A DNA stretch of 5,460 nt from an uncultured bacterium (lineage in GTDB: Bacteria > Desulfobacterota > Desulfobulbia > Desulfobulbales > Desulfobulbaceae), in assembly GCA_903842475.1 (NCBI GenBank), contig CAIMMA010000035.1:1-5460 (forward strand), given 5' to 3'. Position 1 is the first letter of the stretch. Every line of letters starts with the position of its first letter. Position numbers and translations under genes: made by a program. Below the pieces are notes generated by a model, which saw nothing but the letters and a program-made list of their open reading frames with translations, did no database searches and was not told the DNA's origin. Positions 1-5,214 of the stretch are shown piece after piece.

Positions 1-917
1 ATGTCGCCGGATATGGTGGCGGTGCGCGAAGGGAATCCCTTGATTAGCAGCGGGGAGAGCAGAAGCTCGTTGGCTTTTGCTTTAGCCTCTTCACGAAAGG
101 CTTCTTTGTGCAGGTGTACCGCCTCGTTATTAAGGCCGGTCAGGTTACAGAGGCAGCGTATGGCCGCTAACTCCTGGCTGATTTCGCAGGGATAGTAGAA
201 TACAGGCGAGTTCGAATTCTCGATTATGTGCATGGCCAGGTTTATTACGAAGCAAGTTTTCAATCTCTTGGGGGGAGCCAGAATGGATATCAGCCATCCA
301 GGCCCCCATCCAAAAGGCCAGAGCCTGTCCAGCTCCGCGTAGCCGGTCGGTGTGCCGTAGCCGTGCTTGCTCACTTTGTCCAATATGAGATTTATGTCGC
401 CGCCATCGCCGCCTTTAATGATGTATCCACGGTCTTCCAAATTGAGGCCGATCTTGAGAGCATCCTCGAACATGGCTGTCCAACCGCTGGGCGGAGTCTT
501 TTTAGCGGCGTGGAATTCGAGCGACTTCTGGATAGCGATAAAAAGGGCGCGTTCCCGAGCGAACTCCACGACCTTAGAGGCAATTACATCAACGTGCCGG
601 GTGTCAATAGTGAGGAGTCTCTTGGCGTAAGCCGCGATGTTGTCCACCTCTTTAGACTCCGCGTTACGGTCTGAATCACGTTCCACGGAGCGTGTTATTG
701 CGTCGTAAACGATCTGCTCCAGAATTTCCGGTGATGGGAACATGCTGGTTTTGCGCCAGTAGTCGAACATCGCTCTGGCGGTGGCGATGCGCGGAATGCC
801 GGAGAAGTAGGCGGAGTTTAAGGTTCCGGCGCTGAGCATGAACTTGTCCGGGTGGGCAATTATACACGCCAGGAGCGCATCCTGGAAATCAGTAGAGTTT
901 AAACAAATATCTGACAT
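1..917 (-). CDS. DnaB-family replicative DNA helicase (phage/plasmid type), 3' end outside window
   Basis: The minus strand is open from an ATG at 917-915 to the window edge, giving 305 complete codons and no stop. Residues about 10-110 (ALLACIIAHPDKFM and following helices) resemble the DnaB N-terminal domain. Residues about 175-305 resemble the RecA-fold motor: TGYAELDRL at 191-199, a P-loop-like segment APPKRLKT at 214-221, and YYPCEISQEL at 241-250. The last matches the DnaB motif around the catalytic glutamate (usually SLEMS), making E245 the likely equivalent. Walker B and DNA-binding loops would lie beyond the window. The known family role is 5'-3' unwinding at the replication fork, powered by ATP. 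The P-loop is odd: leucine replaces the usual glycine before K220-T221. An in-frame ATG at 974-972 is an alternative start adding 19 residues; neither has a good ribosome binding site. Codon use (several ATA, TTA) is more AT-rich than in the IS genes. Family assignment is confident; phage versus plasmid origin is inferred. Confidence 0.82.
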   Translation of the reverse strand, partial: MSDICLNSTDFQDALLACIIAHPDKFMLSAGTLNSAYFSGIPRIATARAMFDYWRKTSMFPSPEILEQIVYDAITRSVERDSDRNAESKEVDNIAAYAKRLLTIDTRHVDVIASKVVEFARERALFIAIQKSLEFHAAKKTPPSGWTAMFEDALKIGLNLEDRGYIIKGGDGGDINLILDKVSKHGYGTPTGYAELDRLWPFGWGPGWLISILAPPKRLKTCFVINLAMHIIENSNSPVFYYPCEISQELAAIRCLCNLTGLNNEAVHLHKEAFREEAKAKANELLLSPLLIKGFPSRTATISGD

Positions 918-1066
918 AACCAATGAAGCGTAAAATGCCGCGCCCACACATTGATCGGATTGAAAGAAGCCCATGCAGACATGGCGTCCAAGACGTAGAG
1001 GCGCGGCAAAATGTTTTTCGTTATAACCTGCATAATGTAAGGCGGACTTTCAATTTCCACCGGCAT
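899..1066 (-). CDS. possible small protein overlapping the helicase start
   Basis: A 55-codon minus-strand ORF starts with ATG at 1066-1064 and ends with TAA at 901-899, overlapping the proposed helicase start by 19 nt in another frame. A TTG at 1129-1127 would lengthen it to 76 residues. The product is not recognised. It is rich in aromatic residues (four Trp) with a hydrophobic C-terminal third ending in WLCQIFV, and shows no Cys/His metal-binding pattern and no clear signal peptide. An AGAGTGG stretch upstream of the ATG is at best a weak ribosome binding site. The overlap could provide translational coupling for the helicase, which otherwise lacks a Shine-Dalgarno site. It could equally be a chance ORF over an N-terminally extended helicase, whose frame stays open upstream to 1049. 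Confidence 0.25.
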   Translation of the reverse strand: MPVEIESPPYIMQVITKNILPRLYVLDAMSAWASFNPINVWARHFTLHWLCQIFV

Positions 1067-1133
1067 CCAATCGGGTGCCACTCTACATAGAACTGGATGT
1101 CCAGGCAGACCTGCCGGAGGAAATATCAAACAT

Positions 1134-1499
1134 CACTAAAACATCGGGTTATTCGATTAAAGCGCCCGAGCTTAAGTCTTGACGGCTCGAAACAGGTCGG
1201 CTCCATGCCTGACAATGCAACCTTGATTTACAACGACTTAAGTCAATAACCAGGGGAATCGCTTGAAAATAAGGCGCACAAATCAGGTCATCTTTAAGTC
1301 CTGCTTTGCTTTTTACGCTGTGCTTAGGCCTCAAAATGTTGACAAAATATATTTTAAATATGCGTTTCGAACCCCAAATAAGCGGATCAAGCCGCACCAA
1401 CTACCAATGGCGATACCTTTTGAGGATTGAAGGCATGTTCGTTTTTACTCTTTACGTTTTTGGCCCGTGCATACCGACCGGCTGCATGCGGCTTAACCA
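1134..1499. other. AT-richer intergenic region upstream of the helicase, no supported gene
   Basis: No convincing gene lies here. The longest ORFs on either strand (minus 1400-1149, plus 1306-1608) start at unsupported codons and have no recognisable protein features. The stretch holds three TTAAGTC motifs (1172-1178, 1238-1244, 1294-1300), the middle one inside a perfect 10-bp palindrome GACTTAAGTC (1235-1244). It also holds an AT-rich patch at 1333-1361 containing TTGACA (1339-1344) and the odd-centred palindrome ATATTTTAAATAT (1349-1361). I could not place a well-spaced -35/-10 pair on either strand. The position suggests the control or origin region of the leftward helicase gene, which is inference. 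Confidence 0.4.
1172..1300 (-). repeat. three TTAAGTC motifs upstream of the helicase
   Basis: The motif occurs at 1172-1178, 1238-1244 and 1294-1300, starts 66 and 56 bp apart, all in one orientation (GACTTAA when read in the helicase direction). The first two share CTTAAGTC and the middle copy forms a 10-bp palindrome. Such spaced copies could be operator or initiator-protein sites, but a 7-mer repeated three times in AT-rich DNA is weak evidence. Confidence 0.25.
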
Positions 1500-1553
1500 T
1501 GACCGGGAAGTCAACTTCGTGGTGTGGAGCCACGCCCCCCACGACCGAAACAT

Positions 1554-1620
1554 GGGCCTAAGGTCAAGACTTGATCCTGGAATTGGACTTCTGGTTGTCG
1601 TCTCTTGACCAGTTAGGCCC
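1554..1620. repeat. 67-bp strong imperfect inverted repeat
   Basis: GGGCCTAA (1554-1561) pairs with TTAGGCCC (1613-1620), and GGTCAAGA (1562-1569) pairs with TCTTGACC (1603-1610). Only the two bases AG (1611-1612) are unpaired in the 3' arm, and the loop is 33 nt. No T-run follows, so it is not a typical intrinsic terminator. The right arm contains GTTAGGC (1612-1618), which fits the integron attC consensus GTTRRRY. The left arm GCCTAAG misses the RYYYAAC consensus at its last base, and the box spacing is not attC-like. Confidence 0.7.
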
Positions 1621-1673
1621 CCTCAGGACACAGCGACCGGAACCGGGGACATCGTGTCGGGTGGTATAACACG

Positions 1674-1982
1674 CCGTAAGGACTAACCACCTAACGCCCA
1701 GGCCCAGACACTGGCGCGGCTTCAGTGATCCTCACGCCTGGGGGCGAATACAAACCCTCTACATGTACCGTAAAGGAGGCCACCGTGCCTTGACCACCGA
1801 ACATCGGACCGCCCCTTCCGGGGGATCACAAATCCTGATCCAGATCACCCAGGCAGACCATGCCATGGACATGTCCTGTTCACCCGGGACGACTTCGCTG
1901 CTGATCTGACATACCATGGGAGCGATAGTATTGACTGGCGGCTTAGCGTGTGGAAGCCCGGTCGATACAGGCCCGTAAGGAC
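1674..1982 (+). repeat. CCGTAAGGAC direct repeat (1674-1683 and 1973-1982)
   Basis: A 10-bp exact repeat with copies 299 bp apart. A third partial copy, CCGTAA, lies at 1768-1773. Each full copy can form CC-GTAA-GG with a GNRA-type loop, and both sit inside larger potential stems (1660-1691 and 1970-1990). This may be a shared RNA motif or coincidence. Confidence 0.3.
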
Positions 1983-2013
1983 CGGGGGCCGGGACAGGAT
2001 CGTCAATGGTCGA

Positions 2014-2070
2014 TGTAAACTATAGCGCTCAGATAAATTGACCCAGGCCTGCTCAGATAAATTGGGCCAG
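2014..2070 (+). repeat. left terminal region of the IS with tandem transposase-binding-type repeats
   Basis: GCTCAGATAAATTG occurs at 2027-2040 and again at 2051-2064, a 24-bp period; over 20 bp (2027-2046 and 2051-2070) 18 positions agree. The outer copy sits 13 bp inside the TGTAAAC tip. IS21-family ends are known to carry several copies of a terminal repeat thought to bind the transposase, and the TAAATTGACC core resembles the (A)AATGACC-type core common in this family. An inverted copy is expected downstream of istB. Confidence 0.75.
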
Positions 2071-2161
2071 CAGCATGCGGTGGGAGACGAGATTCTTCAT
2101 TCCAAGTGGGAGGTTGACGCATCGAGTATGGGTCGAGGAGTCCGGCATCAGGCAGGAAAAA

Positions 2162-2210
2162 TCCTCGTCTCATCCCTGGACACACTCATGTCGATGGAGT
2201 AAGACGAGGA
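2162..2210 (+). promoter_or_regulatory. 9-bp inverted repeat in the IS leader
   Basis: TCCTCGTCT (2162-2170) and AGACGAGGA (2202-2210) are perfect inverted copies separated by 31 bp that contain two ATG codons (2188 and 2194). It could be an operator for a self-encoded regulator or an mRNA hairpin in the leader. A related GAGACGAG lies at 2084-2091. The pairing is seen directly; the function is not known. Confidence 0.35.
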
Positions 2211-2312
2211 CATCAAACACTACCTGAGTATTATAAGCGAAAGTTTTGGTTTTTTGCAATAGCGATACAGGAGCAATTTAAATTTCGGGCCGGGTGGTAT
2301 CGAGAGGGCGCG
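2188..2312 (+). pseudogene. apparent decayed or frameshifted 5' extension of the zinc-ribbon gene
   Basis: From ATG 2188 the frame reads MSME, then TAA (2200-2202), then a protein-like run DEDIKHYLSIISESFGFLQ ending in TAG (2260-2262). The frame of the downstream gene is open from 2118 without an ATG, GTG or TTG before 2313, and its translation just before 2313 (EQFKFRAGWYREGA) runs naturally into the gene's first helix. Passing from one frame to the other needs a -1 shift, and T_TTT_TTG at 2250-2256 in the upstream frame is a perfect -1 slippery heptamer. With the TAA present, the simplest reading is that this copy lost its original N-terminus by point mutation and indel. Programmed frameshifting is an alternative only if the TAA is an error or translation restarts after it. 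Confidence 0.4.
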
Positions 2313-2828
2313 GTGGCCGCCTTGGTGCTGGAGTATTATTTGCTGCTACGATCGGTTGTGCGGGCCAAACCTCAGTTGCGAAAGTGCCGGGCCCGATGCC
2401 GGCATTGCCGTATCTTTTTTCTCACTCATCCATGCAATGGCGGACGGCATGACCTGGGCTGTCCCTTTGGCTGCCAGGAAGCCCATCGCAAGCAGGAATC
2501 CACCCGGCGTAGTGCCGATTACTATCGCGCCCCCATTGGAAGGAAAAAGAAGAGCGCCCTCAACAACAAGCGCCGCTGCTGCCCGGCCCGGGAGGAGGAA
2601 CCGCCCAATACAGCGACTGACATTGTGCCGGAGCCTCAGGTTTCCACGAATGGATGGAACGCGCCGATAGTGGAGCACGTGCGCATGGTCGTCAGCCTGA
2701 TTGAGGATCGGTGGGTGAGCCGGGAGGAGATTCTGTCGATGCTGGCGAAAAAAATGAGACAACACAGCCTCGGTCGGCACGGGAAAATCGATTATATGTT
2801 GAGGCGGTTGAATGCAAACCCTCCATAA
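2313..2828 (+). CDS. Cys-rich zinc-ribbon protein with C-terminal winged-helix-like region, IS accessory gene
   Basis: The 171-residue product starts at GTG 2313, with GAGAGGG at 2302-2308 as ribosome binding site (4-nt spacing). No named family was recognised with certainty. Residues 25-54 hold C25, C29, C32, C41, C50 and C54, including CRHC and CPFGC, which suits a zinc ribbon or knuckle. Residues 55-88 are basic, with AHRKQESTRRSADYY and GRKKKSALNNKRR, likely for nucleic-acid contact. A low-complexity linker (91-112) joins a C-terminal part (about 117-167) whose helices around EDRWVSREEILSMLAKKM and the final KIDYMLRRL suggest a winged helix. The gene stops 9 nt before the ParB-like gene and sits at the operon head, so it probably acts with the transposition proteins as a DNA-binding regulator or targeting factor; this is inferred. 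The true N-terminus may lie upstream (see 2188-2312). Opposite-strand ORFs here are shadows. Confidence 0.72.
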   Translation: MAALVLEYYLLLRSVVRAKPQLRKCRARCRHCRIFFLTHPCNGGRHDLGCPFGCQEAHRKQESTRRSADYYRAPIGRKKKSALNNKRRCCPAREEEPPNTATDIVPEPQVSTNGWNAPIVEHVRMVVSLIEDRWVSREEILSMLAKKMRQHSLGRHGKIDYMLRRLNANPP

Positions 2829-2837
2829 AGGCTGAAC

Positions 2838-3737
2838 ATGTCGCGGGAAGTGGAAATTTCGCAGTTGGATCTGCGCTATGAAGGCCACCGGATGAGACAG
2901 GCGTCGGTGGAATCACGGTTATTGGGTTCGATTGCCCAACGGGGTATTGAAGAACCGCTGGAAGGGGTGGATGCCCCCGCAGGCAGCATCCTGCTTAACG
3001 GGTTCAAGCGCTATCGATGCGCGATCAAGCTCCAAATCCGGATTGTGCCCTATGTGTCGCTGGGGCCCGAAGAAGCGACGGGCATGCTGTGCCTGTTGAG
3101 GACTTCCAATCACCGGACGCTGGGCATTCTCGAGCAGGCCGGATTTGTCGATGAACTCAAGAACGCGCGGCATATGAGCGTGGCGGAGATCGCCACCGAG
3201 TTGGGCGTGAGCAAGTCCTGGGTGAGCATGCGGCTGGGGATCATCGCCGAGATGAGTGAAGCGGTGCGGCGCGAACTCTTCAAGGGGGCCTTTCCGGTTT
3301 ACTCCTATATGTATGTTTTACGCCAGCTCATGCGCATGAACGGAGTCAAACGGGAGCAGATCGAGCAATTTGTGCTGGCGGTCAGCGGCAAAAATCTGAG
3401 CGTGCGGGAGATTGAACAGTTGTCTCACGGCTTCTTTCGGGGGCCTGACTCCTTTCGGCAGGAGATCCTCAATGGCAATTTGGCACTACCCCTGGAGCGG
3501 GTCAAGAGGGCATCGGCCGATCCGGATGGGTGCAGCGACTTTGAGCGGGCGATGCTCAACGATCTGCAGATCACGCAGAAGTACATGCAGCGGGTGATGG
3601 GCAAAAGCCTGGACCCTCAACTCCAGAACCGGGCCTTTCACGCGCAGTCCCATCTGCTGACGGGGGGGATTTTAAGCCGGGCGAGAGCGTTTTATCAAAC
3701 CCTGAGGAAACTCCATGATCGAAACGGACAAGCGTAA
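2838..3737 (+). CDS. ParB-like protein (ParB N-terminal and HTH domains), IS accessory gene
   Basis: The 299-residue product starts at ATG 2838, preceded by AAAGG (2827-2831). Residues 5-75 match a ParB/Srx-fold N-terminal domain: VEISQLDLRY, then RLLGSIAQRGIEEPL (27-41), then LLNGFKRYRCAIKL (52-65) at the position of the GERRxRA nucleotide-binding motif. Residues about 90-136 match the ParB central region: NHRTLGILEQA, then a helix-turn-helix MSVAEIATELGVSKSWVS (113-130). The rest is largely helical without a recognised domain. Canonical ParB binds centromere-like parS sites and uses CTP to close into a sliding clamp for segregation. No ParA gene is seen, and the gene lies inside an IS operon, so a partition role is unlikely. 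A DNA-bound specificity or regulatory role in transposition is more plausible but inferred. The nucleotide motifs are degenerate: GFKRYRC replaces GERRxRA, and SNHR stands where ENxxR is usual. It overlaps istA by 23 nt. Confidence 0.85.
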   Translation: MSREVEISQLDLRYEGHRMRQASVESRLLGSIAQRGIEEPLEGVDAPAGSILLNGFKRYRCAIKLQIRIVPYVSLGPEEATGMLCLLRTSNHRTLGILEQAGFVDELKNARHMSVAEIATELGVSKSWVSMRLGIIAEMSEAVRRELFKGAFPVYSYMYVLRQLMRMNGVKREQIEQFVLAVSGKNLSVREIEQLSHGFFRGPDSFRQEILNGNLALPLERVKRASADPDGCSDFERAMLNDLQITQKYMQRVMGKSLDPQLQNRAFHAQSHLLTGGILSRARAFYQTLRKLHDRNGQA

Positions 3738-5214
3738 GGCGATATTCCTGCTTCACCAGGAGGGGATGGGCGCCCGCGAGATCGCCCGCCGGCTGGGCGT
3801 GAGCCGCAACACCGTGCGGATGATCATCGCCCAAGAGGGAGTGACGCCGCATAAAGTCCGAGCCGACAAACAGCAGATCGACCCGGAACTGCTCCGGCGT
3901 CTCTATGCGCAATGCGAAGGCCGCATTGAGCGGGTGTATGAAAAACTCATCGAAGAAGAGGGCGTGGCGGTGAAGTATTCCACCCTGACACGGATGCTGC
4001 GCGAACAGGGCATCAGCAAGGAGCAAAAGGTGCGATGCGACCGGGTGCCCGACCAGCCGGGAGTGGAAATGCAGCACGACACCAGCGTCTATCAGGTCAA
4101 GCTGGGCGATCAGCGTGTCAAAATCATCGCCAGCCTCATCTATATGCGTTACTCCAAAAAACGGTATCTGAAGTTCTACCGCGCTTTCAACCGTTTCCAG
4201 ATGAAATGCTTTTTTCACCAAGCTCTGGCTTTCTGGGGATATGCCGCCAGGATTTGCATCATCGACAACACCAACCTGGCCCGGTTGCGGGGCACGGGTT
4301 CTGCGGCGGTGATCGCTCCGGAGATGGAAGCCTTTGGCAAGCAGTACGGCTTTGAGTTCCGCTGCCATGAAATAAACCATTGTAACCGAAAAGCCGGGGA
4401 AGAACGCAGCTTTTACACGGTGGAAACAAACTTTTTCCCCGGACGCAGCTTCCTGAGCATTGAAGACCTCAATCAACAGGCTTTGGAGTGGGCAACCGTG
4501 CGCATGGACAACCGTCCCCAAGGCAAAGCGGGCTTGATTCCCGCCAAAGCCTTCGAATACGAGATGGGTTTCCTCAACCGGCTTGAGGCCCATCTGCCCC
4601 CGCCTTACCTGATACATGACCGGGGCACCGACGAGTACGGCTATATCGCCTTCGAGGGCAATTACTACTGGGTGCCCGGAACTCGGCGCGACGATCTCAG
4701 GGTGTTGCAGTACGGCGACTGCTTGAAAATCTACCTGGCCAGGCAATGCCTGGCCGAGTATCCTTTGCCCGCCCAGGACGTGAGGAACAAGCAGTTCAGC
4801 CCGGAAGGGCTTCCCGCGCCACGCCACCAGCCCAAAAATCGCAAGAAACCCGCCCATGAGGAGGAAAAACGGCTCCGCGCCATCGACTCCTGCGTCGGGG
4901 CCTATCTGGATTTTGCCCTGACAACCCGCGGCATTCAACGCCAGCAGTTTTTGCGCAAACTCTTCGCCTTGAGCCGCAAGATGACACCCGGGCTTTTTGT
5001 CAAAAGCCTGGAGCGTTCGCTCAAATACCGCATCAGCTGCCTGGATACCATCGAGCGCATTGCCGTGCTGCAACTGGGCCAGGGGGCGCAAAGCCTCCCT
5101 TTGGCCGAAGTCGACGAGCAGTATCTCCAGCGCGAGGCTTACCTGGAAGGCTCGATGACCGAACAACCCGACCTGTCGATCTACCAAACCCCGGAAGAAC
5201 AAGACCATGAATGA
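3715..5214 (+). CDS. istA: IS21-family transposase IstA
   Basis: The 499-residue DDE transposase catalyses strand cleavage and joining of the element ends. The start ATG 3715 has GAGG at 3704-3707, 7 nt upstream, and lies within the end of the ParB-like gene. An N-terminal helix-turn-helix (GAREIARRLGVSRNTVRMI, about 19-37) recognises the terminal repeats. The catalytic RNase H-like fold shows D122 in EMQHDTSVYQV, D184 in CIIDNTN and E230 in KAGEERSFY, matching the family's K-G-x-x-E-R third motif with alanine in place of its glycine. A C-terminal beta-barrel follows (about 308-350, YGYIAFEGNYYWVPG and KIYLARQCLAEYPL), then a helical tail for contact with IstB. Length and motif order are normal and no frameshift or missing catalytic residue is visible, so the enzyme looks functional. 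Its stop overlaps the istB start. A long minus-strand ORF across the gene (5235-3571) is a shadow of its GC-rich codon pattern. Confidence 0.97.
   Translation: MIETDKRKAIFLLHQEGMGAREIARRLGVSRNTVRMIIAQEGVTPHKVRADKQQIDPELLRRLYAQCEGRIERVYEKLIEEEGVAVKYSTLTRMLREQGISKEQKVRCDRVPDQPGVEMQHDTSVYQVKLGDQRVKIIASLIYMRYSKKRYLKFYRAFNRFQMKCFFHQALAFWGYAARICIIDNTNLARLRGTGSAAVIAPEMEAFGKQYGFEFRCHEINHCNRKAGEERSFYTVETNFFPGRSFLSIEDLNQQALEWATVRMDNRPQGKAGLIPAKAFEYEMGFLNRLEAHLPPPYLIHDRGTDEYGYIAFEGNYYWVPGTRRDDLRVLQYGDCLKIYLARQCLAEYPLPAQDVRNKQFSPEGLPAPRHQPKNRKKPAHEEEKRLRAIDSCVGAYLDFALTTRGIQRQQFLRKLFALSRKMTPGLFVKSLERSLKYRISCLDTIERIAVLQLGQGAQSLPLAEVDEQYLQREAYLEGSMTEQPDLSIYQTPEEQDHE
5207..5214 (+). promoter_or_regulatory. 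ATGAATGA stop-start overlap coupling istA and istB
   Basis: The istA stop TGA (5212-5214) lies inside the first codons of istB (ATG 5207-5209). The region upstream, GGAAGAACAAGACC, provides GGAA as a possible ribosome binding site about 10 nt ahead. The overlap is typical for istA-istB pairs, where ribosomes terminating on istA reinitiate on istB and so set the protein ratio. Confidence 0.7.

Larger units (their letters stand above)
1500..2013. ncRNA. candidate large structured RNA or recombination-site region, truncated by the IS
   Basis: About 510 bp with no supported protein gene but unusually many local inverted repeats. Stems seen include 1507-1510/1515-1518; 1518-1522/1530-1534; 1554-1569/1603-1620 (two 8-bp blocks with a 2-nt bulge); 1660-1665/1686-1691; 1695-1703/1736-1746 (2-nt bulge) enclosing 1709-1713/1723-1727; 1812-1815/1820-1823; 1823-1828/1836-1841 (6 bp, 7-nt loop); 1940-1944/1954-1958; and 1970-1974/1986-1990. 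The 10-mer CCGTAAGGAC occurs twice (1674-1683 and 1973-1982) and would present a GTAA (GNRA-type) loop on the plus strand. I did not match tRNA, tmRNA, RNase P, group I or group II intron signatures. Several adjacent and nested stems suggest a folded RNA, but no folding or covariation test could be done. The right boundary is where the IS begins, so the unit may be cut. Confidence 0.33.

Noticed and set aside
228..674. 148-codon plus-strand ORF, with further plus ORFs at 1-195 and 367-630
   Set aside because: They lie antisense to the helicase gene, which is open across the whole region with recognisable DnaB motifs; their translations look like nothing known.
1083..1133. 16-codon minus-strand ORF ahead of the 1066-899 ORF
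   Set aside because: Too short and without a ribosome binding site; a leader peptide cannot be supported.
1149..1400. 83-codon minus-strand ORF upstream of the helicase
   Set aside because: TTG start without a ribosome binding site, AT-rich composition, no protein motifs.
1500..2013. Group I or group II intron, RNase P, tmRNA or CRISPR array
   Set aside because: No conserved core motifs (group II domain V, RNase P or tmRNA signature sequences) and no regularly spaced repeats were seen.
2003..2185. 60-codon minus-strand ORF across the IS left end
   Set aside because: It crosses the IS boundary and its repeated IYLS motif simply reflects the terminal DNA repeats.
2200..2262. Reading TAA and TAG as sense codons (reassigned code) to rescue the upstream frame
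   Set aside because: Other genes here terminate normally at TAA or TGA, and the rescued frame still would not join the downstream gene without a shift.
2254..2282. TTGCAA and TTTAAA with 17-bp spacing as a promoter before GTG 2313
   Set aside because: Each box matches only four of six consensus bases and the region appears to have been coding; chance matches are likely.
2346..2888. 180-codon minus-strand ORF over the zinc-ribbon gene
   Set aside because: The plus-strand frame has an ordered Cys/Arg motif set, a ribosome binding site and operon spacing; the minus frame has no recognisable features.
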